59,419 nt of DNA from Acidobacteriaceae bacterium. Its GTDB lineage: Bacteria; Acidobacteriota; Terriglobia; Terriglobales; Acidobacteriaceae. This document shows positions 1-8,587 of the stretch, piece after piece (positions within the stretch are counted from its first letter, which is position 1; each line of letters starts with the position of its first letter). The notes under the pieces are model-generated. The model worked only from the letters and a program-made list of their open reading frames with translations. It was not told the DNA's origin and searched no databases. The position numbers and the translations under genes were made by a program. The stretch covers positions 1-59,419 of the forward strand of contig JASHQE010000290.1 in the NCBI GenBank assembly GCA_030037705.1, given 5' to 3'.

Positions 1-1
1 G

Positions 2-319
2 ATGGGCAAGAAGACTAAGCATAAAGCGCGCCTCCGTTCGGAGTCCCCAACAGGCAAGTTGACGGGCAAGTTCGATCCCGGTCCGGCTGGCACGTGCGAG
101 GCGTTCCTGTTCGAGTTCAGCAATGCGCGCGGCGATTTGGATGCGGATCTTGACGCGGAGAAGACCGCGGAGAAGACCCTTGCCACCACCCATCGCATCG
201 CCGCCGGCTCGATGCTGGAGGCCATCGCATACATGGCGCAGTACGAACCGGATTTCCATATCTGGTCGGTCCAAAAGATGGGAGCGATCGTGCTGCTCTC
301 AGGATCTCGATACAACTGA
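2..319 (+). CDS. Small hypothetical protein (may be 5'-truncated)
   Basis: This 105-residue protein has a very basic start (KKTKHKARLR), an acidic run near residues 46-60 (DLDADLDAEKTAEKT) and a hydrophobic C-terminal strand (MGAIVLLSG). I do not recognise a family. The ATG lies one base inside the window, so no ribosome binding site can be judged and the real start could lie upstream. No signal peptide or membrane segment is apparent. It points away from the TM2 gene and its neighbour on the left is not visible. It reads like a genuine small cytoplasmic protein, but no function can be given. Confidence 0.5.
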   Translation: MGKKTKHKARLRSESPTGKLTGKFDPGPAGTCEAFLFEFSNARGDLDADLDAEKTAEKTLATTHRIAAGSMLEAIAYMAQYEPDFHIWSVQKMGAIVLLSGSRYN

Positions 320-387
320 GACCGAGGCGGTGGCGGGCTGGCGGAAGGCCCAGGCTTTAAGGATGCAATGAGCCTTGGGCTCGAGGT

Positions 388-849
388 TTACAGCGCCGCG
401 CCGCACGAGCCACAAAAGCGTGCGCCGGGCGGATTGGTCCGCTGGCAGCGCGGGCAGGCGATGAGCGCGCCGGACTGGATCGTGCCGGCCGGAGTTGAAG
501 CTGCGCCAGCACTTGGCGGCACATTCACGGTGACATGGACCGGCGGCGCGCCCCATCCCGGCACGGAAATGCCTAATGTGGCCGCGATCCCTGCCGCTTG
601 AATCGCGTTAAACTCGCGCACCCGGCCGGGCATGAAGAAGCATTCGATAAAGCCGAGTAGGGCAGGAATTCCGGTCCAGAAGAAGAAGCAGTAGAGAATG
701 CCCAGCCCGGTACGGCGCAGATAAAAGTGATGCACGCCGAAGGTGCCCAGAAACAGAGCCAGTAGAATCCCCACAACCTCGTCGCGGCGCACTGCTTCGT
801 ACTGCTGATAAAAGATTGCTTGCGGACTGGGAATTGCCTGGCTAGCCAT
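388..849 (-). CDS. TM2-domain membrane protein with C-terminal zinc ribbon
   Basis: This 153-residue protein has a TM2 domain at about residues 20-80: two hydrophobic segments joined by the family signature GTFGVHHFYLRR and followed by GFIECFFMPGR. A low-complexity linker leads to a C-terminal zinc ribbon with two CxxC pairs (CPRC and CGSC) at about residues 130-153. TM2 proteins are small inner-membrane proteins with no established bacterial reaction. The start at 849 is chosen because AGAGAGGA lies just upstream of it. A longer frame reaching 1026 would add about 59 residues without family resemblance and would overlap the divergent reductase gene. The ribbon resembles the stand-alone zinc_ribbon_2 type and may bind a metal or a partner. 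Confidence 0.85.
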   Translation of the reverse strand: MASQAIPSPQAIFYQQYEAVRRDEVVGILLALFLGTFGVHHFYLRRTGLGILYCFFFWTGIPALLGFIECFFMPGRVREFNAIQAAGIAATLGISVPGWGAPPVHVTVNVPPSAGAASTPAGTIQSGALIACPRCQRTNPPGARFCGSCGAAL

Positions 850-966
850 AGTCGATCCTCTCTTGCTTCGTTTTAAGATACGCGCGGCCAGAGCGCATGG
901 TTCCCGTTCGCTGCGCTCTGCCGCATTGTCCCATATTCGGCCTTGCGCGATAGCATCAAATTTGTG

Positions 967-1842
967 ATGGAAACGAATGCACAACAGAGCGGCACATTTT
1001 TCATCGGCGGCGATCTGCCGGTGCACCGGCTCGGCTACGGAACCATGCGGCTTGTGGGCGAAGGCGCGTGGGGCGAGCCCAACGATCCAGAGGAAGCAAA
1101 ACGGGTACTGCGCCGCGCGGTGGAGTTAGGCGTTACGCTGATCGATACGGCGGACGCCTACGGCCCGGAGATTGCCGAGCGGCTCATCGGCGAAGCGCTC
1201 GCGCCGTATCCGGCTGGCGTGGTCATCGCGACCAAGGGCGGTATCACGCGGCAAGGACCGGCGAAGACCGAATATGTAGGCCGAGCCGGTTATCTCATCC
1301 AGTGCGTGGAGATGAGTCTTCGCCGGCTCAAGCTGGAATGCATCGAACTGTATCAACTGCATCGCATCGATCCGCGCACGCCGCTTGAAGAATCGCTGGG
1401 CGCGCTCAAGCGGATGCAGGAGCAGGGCAAGATCCGGCATATCGGGCTGAGCGAGGTGACACCGGCAGAGATCGAAGAGGCTGAAAAGATTGTGCCGATC
1501 GTGACCATCCAGAATAAGTACAGCCTGACTGAGCGGAAGCACGAGGAGACGCTCAGCTATTGCGAGCGGCGCGGGATTGGCTTTCTGCCCTGGTATCCCA
1601 TTGCCGGAGGCAAGATGCTCAAGCCGGACCATCCTGCGGCGCAGAGGCTGGCTGGCATCGCCGCCCGGCGCCGCGCGACGGTTCCGCAGCTCTCGCTGGC
1701 ATGGCTGCTGCAACGTTCGCCCGTGATGCTGCCGATTCCGGGTACGTCGAAGAGTGCGCATCTTGAAGAAAACATAGCGGCCGCTCAACTGAAGCTGAGC
1801 GCAGAAGAGTGGGCTGAGGTAGAAGCGGCGGCGAAGAGCTAA
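967..1842 (+). CDS. Aldo/keto reductase
   Basis: This 291-residue NAD(P)H-dependent oxidoreductase has the TIM-barrel aldo/keto reductase fold. The catalytic tetrad is visible: Asp and Tyr in LIDTADAYG, Lys in VIATKGG and His in LYQLHR. The C-terminal part carries the cofactor-binding stretch around IPGTSKSAHLEEN. The substrate cannot be told from sequence. The ATG at 967 is preferred over a TTG at 943, although neither has a strong ribosome binding site. It is divergent from the TM2 gene with a gap of about 120 bases and is followed by a glycosyltransferase on the same strand. Family assignment is firm; the physiological role is open. Confidence 0.9.
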   Translation: METNAQQSGTFFIGGDLPVHRLGYGTMRLVGEGAWGEPNDPEEAKRVLRRAVELGVTLIDTADAYGPEIAERLIGEALAPYPAGVVIATKGGITRQGPAKTEYVGRAGYLIQCVEMSLRRLKLECIELYQLHRIDPRTPLEESLGALKRMQEQGKIRHIGLSEVTPAEIEEAEKIVPIVTIQNKYSLTERKHEETLSYCERRGIGFLPWYPIAGGKMLKPDHPAAQRLAGIAARRRATVPQLSLAWLLQRSPVMLPIPGTSKSAHLEENIAAAQLKLSAEEWAEVEAAAKS

Positions 1843-1944
1843 GTTTGTGGCGGCGCAGCGGCGATCCATTCTTCTGCAATCGAGCCGATTCTGCCCTCCT
1901 ATCTCTCTGCGCGCTCACGCGCCCTGCAGTTTATCCTTGCCTGG

Positions 1945-2724
1945 ATGCCCAACACGCTAAGCGTAGCGATCGTGACGCTGAATGAAGCGGCGAACCTGCC
2001 GCGCACGCTGGCCAGTGTCCGCTTTGCGCATGAGGTCGTCGTTGTGGACTCCGGCTCGAACGACGCGACCGTAGAAATAATTGAGAACGCAGGCGCGCGC
2101 CTCATCGAGGAACCGTGGAAGGGGTTTGCCCGCCAGAAAAACTCGGCCATCGCGCACACAAGCGGAGATTGGGTGCTGTCACTCGATGCCGATGAAGAGG
2201 TGAGTCCGGAGCTGGCTCGGGAGATTGAAACGCTGCTCGCCGGCACGCCGGCATTCAGCGCCTATCGGATGCCTCGGCTCAACCATTTTCTGGGCCGGCC
2301 GCTCAAGCATGGCGGCTACTGGCCCGATCCTAAACTGCGGCTCTTCCGGCGCGGCGTGGCCAGGTTCGAAGACCGTCCCGTGCACGAAACGATGAAGGCG
2401 GAGTGCCCGGTAGGCCAGCTCAAGGGTTCTCTGATTCATCACTGCTATCCCACGCTGGACGAGTACATCGAGCATATAAACCGCTACAGCGCGGCGAGTG
2501 CGGAAATGCTTGCCGCATCAGGCCGCGCCAGCCGCTCTCCACTTGCCTTTTTCTGCAATGCGTTTGCGAATCCCGCAGCGACGTTCATCTATAACTACAT
2601 TTTCCGGCTCGGATTCCTGGACGGCCGCGAAGGCTTGCTGCAGCACGTAAACCATTCGGTCTACATTCACTGGAAATTCGTGAAGGCGTGGCAGGCGGCG
2701 CGGCGTAAATCTGCGCAGGCTTAG
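1945..2724 (+). CDS. Family 2 glycosyltransferase (WaaE-like)
   Basis: This 259-residue GT-A enzyme transfers a sugar from a nucleotide-sugar donor, probably during cell-envelope glycan synthesis. The N-terminus carries the family 2 signature (LSVAIVTLNEAANL, VVVDSGSNDAT), followed by the metal-binding DxD-type motif LSLDADEEVS near residue 80. The C-terminal half resembles the lipopolysaccharide core beta-1,4-glucosyltransferase group (WaaE/KdtX), with the stretch FLGRPLKHGGYWPDPK. It ends with its stop codon overlapping that of the convergent 41-residue membrane protein. The precise acceptor is unknown. Confidence 0.85.
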   Translation: MPNTLSVAIVTLNEAANLPRTLASVRFAHEVVVVDSGSNDATVEIIENAGARLIEEPWKGFARQKNSAIAHTSGDWVLSLDADEEVSPELAREIETLLAGTPAFSAYRMPRLNHFLGRPLKHGGYWPDPKLRLFRRGVARFEDRPVHETMKAECPVGQLKGSLIHHCYPTLDEYIEHINRYSAASAEMLAASGRASRSPLAFFCNAFANPAATFIYNYIFRLGFLDGREGLLQHVNHSVYIHWKFVKAWQAARRKSAQA

Positions 2725-2846
2725 AACAGATGCCGCCCGTGACCGGCGACAAACGCCATCATGCGCAGCAATAGAAGGACGACAGCCAGAGCAATCAGGA
2801 GGATCATCAGGAGATTCTGGTTTGCCGGCTTGGTTTGGCGCTTCAT
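2721..2846 (-). CDS. 41-residue single-span membrane protein
   Basis: This short reading frame starts at an ATG with GGAGAA about seven bases upstream, a better ribosome binding site than many of its neighbours have. The product has a polar head (MKRQTKPANQN), one strongly hydrophobic helix at about residues 12-34 (LLMILLIALAVVLLLL) and a basic tail with two histidines. It follows the sugar transporter gene by 29 bases on the same strand, so the two are probably co-transcribed. Its stop overlaps that of the convergent glycosyltransferase. I know no family for it. It could be a small transporter subunit or an independent membrane peptide. Confidence 0.6.
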   Translation of the reverse strand: MKRQTKPANQNLLMILLIALAVVLLLLRMMAFVAGHGRHLF

Positions 2847-2875
2847 GCAAGTTCTCCATGAAAAGCGCCTCCATC

Positions 2876-4144
2876 TTACGCCGCGGTCATCCGCTTGGGC
2901 TTCGATCCCGAGAGACCGTAGTAGGCAATATAGAGATAGCAGATCATCGGGATAACGAACGCATGTTGAATGCCTACGCGATCGGCAAGCGCGCCGAGCA
3001 GATACGGGATGATTGCCCCGCCGACAATCGCGGTCATGATCAGGCCGGAACCCTTGCTGGTCATCGGGCCCAATCCTGCAATGCCGAGCGCGAAGATGTT
3101 CGGAAACATGATGGAGTTGAAGAAGCCGCAGAGCACCAGGCTCCAGATGGCCACACCACCTGAAGTAAACATCGATACAAGGATGAGCGCTGTGGCCGAA
3201 AATCCGAAGATGCCAAGCAACTTCCCGGATTGAACCTTCGTCAAAATCCACGAGCCAAGCAGGCGGCCGACGAGCGCGCCGAACCAATAAAGCGAGACCA
3301 GGAACGATGCGGTCTTGAGCGAACTCATGCCCTGTTGCTTGAAGTAGTTCACGGCGATCGAGGCCAGCCCCACTTCCACGCCTACATACAAGAAGATGCC
3401 GAGCGCACCGAGCACGGTGTGCCGGTAGCTCCAGATGCTGCGCGTCGCCAGGGGGTCGCCTTCTTTGCCGGGCCGGAACTCCTGCGTGGAGGCCACAGGC
3501 GGAAGATGCGAGAACGCGACCGCGAGGCCGAGAATCAGCAGGCCCGCGGCGATGGCGATGTAGGGGCCGCGCACTGTATTGGCGATGGCCGCCCGCGTCT
3601 CCACCTTGCCCGGGTCGGCAAGAATGAACGCGCCCGCCACCAGCGGCGCCAGGCTGCCGCCGAGCGAGTTGAGCGCCTGCGCCAGCGTGAGGCGCACAGG
3701 CGCGCTGTGCTCGGGGCCGAGAATGACCACGTACGGATTGGCCGAGGTCTGCAGTGCGGTAATGCCGGCGCCGACGACGAAGACAGCCGTCAGAAACAGC
3801 GGGAAACTGACCAGCTTGGCCGCGGGAACGAAGAGCAGGCAGCCGATCACCTGAATGAAGAGAGAAACCACCATGGTGCGCTTGTAGCCGACCACCTCGA
3901 TGAGCTTGGAACTGGGCGAGGAGAAAACGAAGTAGGCAAGAAAAAATGCCGACTCGGCAAGCATCGCCAACCCATATGACAGGCTGAAGATGGAGCGCAG
4001 ATGGGGAACCAGCGCCATGTTGAGGTTGGTGATGAATCCAAAGACAAAAAATAGCGCCGTAACGGTGATGAACGGTATGAGATAGCCGGGCAAGGTGAGC
4101 GCCCCGGATGGTTCTGATCCCGACGGTTTGATCTCTGTAGCCAT
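2876..4144 (-). CDS. FucP-type sugar:H+ symporter (MFS)
   Basis: This 422-residue inner-membrane transporter has about twelve hydrophobic segments. It belongs to the FHS branch of the major facilitator superfamily (fucose, glucose/galactose and related hexose permeases). Typical stretches are FVFGFITNLNMALVPHL in helix 1, SSPSSKLIEVVGYKR after helix 2 and LQTSANPYVVILGP in helix 4; the last is a hallmark of FucP and GluP proteins. The ATG at 4144 has GGGGAA upstream. Frames extending to 4387 or 4406 add sequence lacking membrane character and are rejected. It is divergent from the ferritin-VIT1 gene, with about 260 bases of shared upstream region. The exact sugar is not determinable. Confidence 0.9.
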   Translation of the reverse strand: MATEIKPSGSEPSGALTLPGYLIPFITVTALFFVFGFITNLNMALVPHLRSIFSLSYGLAMLAESAFFLAYFVFSSPSSKLIEVVGYKRTMVVSLFIQVIGCLLFVPAAKLVSFPLFLTAVFVVGAGITALQTSANPYVVILGPEHSAPVRLTLAQALNSLGGSLAPLVAGAFILADPGKVETRAAIANTVRGPYIAIAAGLLILGLAVAFSHLPPVASTQEFRPGKEGDPLATRSIWSYRHTVLGALGIFLYVGVEVGLASIAVNYFKQQGMSSLKTASFLVSLYWFGALVGRLLGSWILTKVQSGKLLGIFGFSATALILVSMFTSGGVAIWSLVLCGFFNSIMFPNIFALGIAGLGPMTSKGSGLIMTAIVGGAIIPYLLGALADRVGIQHAFVIPMICYLYIAYYGLSGSKPKRMTAA

Positions 4145-4408
4145 AAAGTGTGGTTCCCCGTTTCTTCCAGTTTCGATGCTGCCTGGCGGGAGCCGTTCTC
4201 CGCCTGAGCCTAATTTGAGGAAAAGTCTTTGAGGCAAACGACTGTTTTTGGCGCGCCGGCGGGAAAGCCCATCCTCCGAAAAACCCGGCTTTCTTGCCGC
4301 ACACAACACTATACGGGAAGCCCCGCCAGTGGAAAACGGATGTGAGGACGGACCTACCGGATTGGCTCCGGTTTCCGCTATGCTCATGGAAAAGCGAGGG
4401 AACCACCC

Positions 4409-5614
4409 ATGCCTACTGCAGCCGTGAATGGCGCAAAATTGAAGAAAATTCTAGACGCGCTCGAGGGCAACTGGCAGGCCGAGATGGAGGGCTATCACAC
4501 TTATCAGACGCTGGCCGATCGTGACACCGAGCCGGTGCGCGCGCAGGTGCTCCGTCATCTGGCGCAGGCCGAGATCGAACACGCGTCGCTATGGGCGGAA
4601 CGGATCAAGGAGCTCGGCGGGCCGGAGCCTGTCTATACTGGCGGCCCGGCGGGCGAGGCCGATTCGCTGGCCAACCGCGCGGGCGGCATGCGCATGGCGC
4701 TGCGCAGACTCGAGATCGAGGAGAGCCGCCACATTGCCCGTTACGGCGAACAGCTTAAGGCGCTGGGAGACGAGGGATCGATTGCGATTCTTGAACATGT
4801 CATTGAGGACGAGAAGGAGCACTATCGCGAGCTGGGATCGCTGCTGCGCGGCCACTACGCGGCGCCCGCCGGCGTACCCAAGATCGACCCCAAAGCCGTG
4901 CTGGATGAGATGCTGGCCAAGCGCAACCAGGGCCGCAAGCAACCCGGTGCTTGGATCGGCGATGCGATCTATGGCGTCAATGACGGCCTGGGCGCGATCT
5001 TCGGCATCGTCTCCGGCGTCTCTGGGGCCACGGCCGGTAACCAAAGTTATGTGCTGCTGGCTGGCCTGTCGGGCATGATCGCCTCGGCGCTGTCGATGGG
5101 CTCGGGCGCGTACCTGGCGGCCAAAAGCGAGCGCGAGATTTATCTGGCGGAGGTGGCCCGCGAGCGGGAGGCGATCAAGATGAACGGCCCCGAGGCTCGC
5201 GAACTTCTCTCACTCTACTATCAGGTGAAGGGATTGCCCGAGGCCGATGCCGTCCACATGGTGAACCACATCGCCAGCGATCCCGAACAGTTGCTGCGCG
5301 CGCTCGCGAGCGAGCGGCTCGGCTCGTCGGAAGAAGCGCTCTCGAACCCGATCGTCTCGGCGAGTTCGGGCGCACTTTCGACGGCTGTAGGGGCCATGAT
5401 CCCGATTGTTCCATTCTTCTTCATGCATGGCGTGCCGGCCATCATTGCCGCCGCCGCCGTCTCGCTGGCCGCGCATTTTGCCGTGGGCGCCGCCAAAAGC
5501 CTCATTACCGTGCGGTCATGGTGGTCGTCGGGGCTGGAGATGACAGTGGTTGGAGCTGTCGAAGGCGCTGTGACCTACGGGATCGGCATTCTGCTCGGCA
5601 AGGGCGGGATGTGA
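4409..5614 (+). CDS. mbfA: Ferritin-like/VIT1 fusion iron protein (MbfA-type)
   Basis: This 401-residue protein joins a cytoplasmic rubrerythrin/ferritin-like domain (about residues 10-150) to a VIT1/CCC1 membrane domain (about residues 180-400). The first domain shows repeated di-iron ligand patterns: EMEGYH, EIEHASLW, EESRH and EDEKEHYRE. The second begins with WIGDAIYGVNDGLGAIFGIV and has several C-terminal spans. In rhizobia, MbfA with this arrangement exports iron and protects against peroxide; iron export here is inferred from that. The ATG follows a GAGGGAA ribosome binding site. Dps and superoxide dismutase elsewhere in the window fit an iron/oxidative-stress role, though they are not linked to it. 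Confidence 0.88.
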   Translation: MPTAAVNGAKLKKILDALEGNWQAEMEGYHTYQTLADRDTEPVRAQVLRHLAQAEIEHASLWAERIKELGGPEPVYTGGPAGEADSLANRAGGMRMALRRLEIEESRHIARYGEQLKALGDEGSIAILEHVIEDEKEHYRELGSLLRGHYAAPAGVPKIDPKAVLDEMLAKRNQGRKQPGAWIGDAIYGVNDGLGAIFGIVSGVSGATAGNQSYVLLAGLSGMIASALSMGSGAYLAAKSEREIYLAEVAREREAIKMNGPEARELLSLYYQVKGLPEADAVHMVNHIASDPEQLLRALASERLGSSEEALSNPIVSASSGALSTAVGAMIPIVPFFFMHGVPAIIAAAAVSLAAHFAVGAAKSLITVRSWWSSGLEMTVVGAVEGAVTYGIGILLGKGGM

Positions 5615-5669
5615 CTGGATTCCAGCCACTTGCTCCATGGATAACCGTCAAGGCGGACTTAAGTGGGCG

Positions 5670-6611
5670 CTACCAGGTCCAAGCCAGCTTGTAGTAGTAG
5701 CCGGACCGCGTGTTGGTGGTTGTCCAATAGTAAGTTGGACCGTTTCCGTCTTCAGGATATTTTCGTTCCATACCCTGAAACTCCATGCCTGGACCTCCAT
5801 TCGGCGGAAACTCCATGATATTCATGCTTTTCATTGGCTTATTTTCAGGGAAGATGAGCGCTACAGATAAATTTTCGGGATCAGTCTGCTTATTGCCGTA
5901 CGTGCTGTAATCGCTCCCTCTGGGATCACTAAATGCGTTAAAGTATGTCGCCTCGACAACTATCTCGAAGTCAACGTTCACGGGCATTGCACTCACGTCA
6001 ATTACGAGCGCCCAAGTATCCGTTGTCGTTCCGCTTTGGGTGACTCGTTTCTCTTTGTACGTGGCGTTGTGCGTCAGACATCGAACTGCAAGCGCCCCGG
6101 TGGTGCTATAGCTAATCACCAAGTCATGGACCGCCGCCGTCTTTCTCACCACCATGATATTGCGAAGGACGGTAGGCCTTACCTGCTCTTTTTCGTTCGC
6201 ATTCAGGAAATGGCGGAACGAGGTGTACCAAGGCACCGATTGCGATTGACGAAGGTCCAGAATACTGAGATCGCTGATGAAGCGAAATGAGGGATTGTCC
6301 TCGTCAGGGAGATCTTCATTTTCCTGGACGCGCTGAACCGAGATCGGCGGCACCGTCACGTCAGCGGACTTTTGCGAGAAAGCTGCAAGCACTGGCGAAG
6401 CAACCATCAAAACACCTATCGCCACGAGAATGAGCCACGCGGGCCCTTTCAATTCAATTTTCTTGCTTCCAATCAGAGGAATGGAGACATCCGACTCTGC
6501 GCTACCATGTTTTGACCTCACAAGCCGGAACAGGGAGTAGACCACAATAAAGATGCCGAGCAGCATCAGAAGAGCGAGGCACGCGACGACTAGACCCGGC
6601 GCAACGGACAC
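5670..6611 (-). CDS. Two-span membrane protein of unknown function
   Basis: This 313-residue protein is not recognised. Two hydrophobic helices are visible: one at about residues 7-27 (ACLALLMLLGIFIVVYS) and one at about 58-76. They are separated by a short, probably cytoplasmic loop containing VSIPLIGSKKIELKG. The remaining 235 residues are polar, rich in Thr, Asn and aromatics, and probably extracytoplasmic, ending in YYYKLAWTW. Base composition is visibly more AT-rich than in neighbouring genes, which suggests acquisition by transfer. No catalytic motif is apparent. It is convergent with the ferritin-VIT1 gene and stands alone. Confidence 0.7.
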   Translation of the reverse strand: MSVAPGLVVACLALLMLLGIFIVVYSLFRLVRSKHGSAESDVSIPLIGSKKIELKGPAWLILVAIGVLMVASPVLAAFSQKSADVTVPPISVQRVQENEDLPDEDNPSFRFISDLSILDLRQSQSVPWYTSFRHFLNANEKEQVRPTVLRNIMVVRKTAAVHDLVISYSTTGALAVRCLTHNATYKEKRVTQSGTTTDTWALVIDVSAMPVNVDFEIVVEATYFNAFSDPRGSDYSTYGNKQTDPENLSVALIFPENKPMKSMNIMEFPPNGGPGMEFQGMERKYPEDGNGPTYYWTTTNTRSGYYYKLAWTW

Positions 6612-6943
6612 AGGAACGCCTCAACAAATCGGGGAAAAAACAGGCTCTTGCTATTTTGGGGAAGACTTCGCGAATGAGGCTATCAAATTTCTCAGCGCAA
6701 CGCAAAAAAACGGCAGTCGTTCCTGATTTAGGTGGTTGAGGGTATCCGAGAGTTTCACCGTAAGCATCTGTTGCTAAATGCCGGAAATTGGCAAGGCATC
6801 TGGTAGAACCGTTGCCCCCAACTGACCAGCAGGCGCAGCTACTTAGGTTCATGCCAGCTACACATTTAGGGGATATGCGCGGCTGCCCTATCGGCGGACA
6901 CTTGTAAACAGAGGGCCACCTTTTTGCAACTGGAGAGAATCTG
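6612..6943. other. Intergenic, upstream of the Flp pilin gene
   Basis: About 330 bases without a supported gene between the start of the two-span membrane protein (minus strand) and the pilin gene (plus strand). It must hold the promoters of both. No clear sigma-70 pair or sigma-54 site stood out. The only useful signal is GGAGAG just before the pilin start. Confidence 0.4.
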
Positions 6944-7129
6944 GTGAACAACCTGCTTTTGACGATGTACATAAAGATCTACGACCTGATGACCCGTGAC
7001 GAGGGTCAGGATCTGGTTGAATATGCTCTACTTATAACGCTTGTCGCTCTTGCCGCAGTGGGCGGGATACGAGGGGTAGCGAGCGCAATCAACGGCGTGT
7101 TCAGCAAGATCAGCACGACGCTCGTGTAG
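6944..7129 (+). CDS. Flp/Fap-type pilin subunit
   Basis: This 61-residue pilin precursor has the type IVb Flp signature. A polar leader ends around residue 20 (MTRDEGQDLVEYALL), with the conserved Glu-Tyr pair typical of Flp pilins, followed by one hydrophobic helix (ITLVALAAVGGI) and a short tail. The leader peptidase would cut before the hydrophobic helix. The GTG start at 6944 is supported by GGAGAG six bases upstream. No tad assembly genes (cpaF/tadA, rcpA, tadV) are seen nearby, so it is an orphan here and would depend on an assembly system encoded elsewhere. Confidence 0.9.
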   Translation: MNNLLLTMYIKIYDLMTRDEGQDLVEYALLITLVALAAVGGIRGVASAINGVFSKISTTLV

Positions 7130-7190
7130 CAGGCTACCGGGCCTGCCTATCAAGGAACCCCGTAAAGAAGGCCCTGGGGCAGGATTCTGG

Positions 7191-7301
7191 AGCAGTTCCC
7201 GAATTCATGTTGACTTTTTAAAAGTCGTGAAGGGTGGCGAACGCCGCGACGGACGCCACTGGGCGGGCGTGCTTTCGGACTACACCAATTCGGGAACTGC
7301 T
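7191..7301. repeat. 110-bp palindromic element, copy A
   Basis: Perfect 15-base inverted arms (7191-7205 with 7287-7301) enclose an inner GC-rich palindrome (about 7236-7261) and the block GCTTTCGGACTACACC just before the right arm. It lies between the pilin and aminotransferase genes. Related copies lie at 44943-45048 and 55640-55749. No open frame is inside, so it is a non-autonomous element or a hairpin with a function as nucleic acid. Confidence 0.85.
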
Positions 7302-7411
7302 ATAGCTCCATATCGTTGTTTCTCCGAAACCACAGTTCTGCAAAGCGGTCGTATCACGGAGTCCATCGAACATTACGGCGGAATGTAAGATAAGAATGAA
7401 GGATCTTCTCC

Positions 7412-8587
7412 GTGCCCCATACGTTCGCCAGCTCGCGGCTCACCCTGAGCGACCTTGCCCCCGACACCTTCCAGTCTGAAATCCGCGCCATGACCACCGA
7501 GTGCGATCGGATGGGCGGCATCAATCTGGCGCAGGGCGTGTGCGACACGCCTGTGCCCGCGGTGATTGAAGCCGCAGCCATCCAGGCGATCCGCGACGGA
7601 CAGAACATCTACACGCGCTGCGACGGCATAACCCGTCTGCGCGAGGCCATCGCAGTCAAGCAACTCCGCGATTACGGCTTGCGGTATGACCCGGAGCGCG
7701 AGGTAATGGTTGCCTCCGGCGCGACGGCGGGCTATCACGCGGCAGCCATGGCGCTCCTTAACCCGGGCGATGAGGTGCTGATCTTCGAGCCGTTCTACGG
7801 CTATCACGTGAACACACTCAAATCGTTGCGTGTAAAGCCGGTGATCGTCGCGCTGGCTGAGCCCGATTGGCAGCTTGATGTGGATGCGATGCGCGCCGCC
7901 GTTACTCCGCGCACGCGTGCGATCCTGCTCAACACGCCTGCGAATCCGAGCGGCAAGATCTTTTCCCTGCCTGAGCTTGAACAAGTCGCCGCCGTGTGTC
8001 AGGAGCATGATCTTTTCCTGATTACGGATGAGATCTACGAGTACTTCGTCTATGACGGTGCGCAGCACATTTGCCCGGCCACGCTGCCCGGAATGCGTGA
8101 ACGGACCATCGTGATTTCCGGATTTAGTAAGACTTTTTCCATCACAGGCTGGCGCGTGGGCTATGCCGTGGCCGACGCACGCTGGATGCCGGCGATGGCC
8201 CACTTCCACGATCTCACCTACGTCTGCTCGCCTGCACCCTTTCAGTTGGCCGCGGCGGCGGGGCTCGAGCAGCTTCCGCCGAGCTTTTATACACAGGTTG
8301 CCGCAGACCACCAGGCAAAACGCGGACATCTGCTCGCCGCGCTCGAAGCGGCGGGCATGGAAGCCTCTGCGCCGCCGGGCGCCTATTACATTCTGGCCCG
8401 CGCCGCGCATCTACCCGGCAAAACCGCTGCGCAGAGGGCGCGTCACCTGCTGGCCCAAACCGGCGTAGCCGCTGTTGCCGGCTCGGCGTTCTTCCGTCCC
8501 GGCCGCGGCGAGGAGCTGTTGCGCTTCTGCTTCGCGAAACAGGACGAGGAGCTGGAAAAGGCCTGCGAGCGGCTGCGCAGCCTGTAA
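7412..8587 (+). CDS. Class I/II PLP aminotransferase
   Basis: This 391-residue fold-type I aminotransferase moves an amino group between an amino acid and a 2-oxo acid using pyridoxal phosphate. The PLP lysine lies in SGFSKTFSITGWRVGY. The substrate-side stretches LNTPANPSGK and ITDEIYEYFVYDG, and the final arginine in EELLRFCFAKQ, are in place. It resembles the aspartate and methionine/kynurenine aminotransferase groups; which amino acid it uses cannot be settled from sequence. The GTG start is supported by AAGGA eight bases upstream. It is monocistronic, between a palindromic element and a non-coding stretch. Confidence 0.9.
   Translation: MPHTFASSRLTLSDLAPDTFQSEIRAMTTECDRMGGINLAQGVCDTPVPAVIEAAAIQAIRDGQNIYTRCDGITRLREAIAVKQLRDYGLRYDPEREVMVASGATAGYHAAAMALLNPGDEVLIFEPFYGYHVNTLKSLRVKPVIVALAEPDWQLDVDAMRAAVTPRTRAILLNTPANPSGKIFSLPELEQVAAVCQEHDLFLITDEIYEYFVYDGAQHICPATLPGMRERTIVISGFSKTFSITGWRVGYAVADARWMPAMAHFHDLTYVCSPAPFQLAAAAGLEQLPPSFYTQVAADHQAKRGHLLAALEAAGMEASAPPGAYYILARAAHLPGKTAAQRARHLLAQTGVAAVAGSAFFRPGRGEELLRFCFAKQDEELEKACERLRSL

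Noticed and set aside
3230-3979. A 249-codon plus-strand frame opposite the sugar transporter
   Set aside because: It is antisense to a transporter with all hallmarks; no ribosome binding site, and the composition is typical of a shadow frame.
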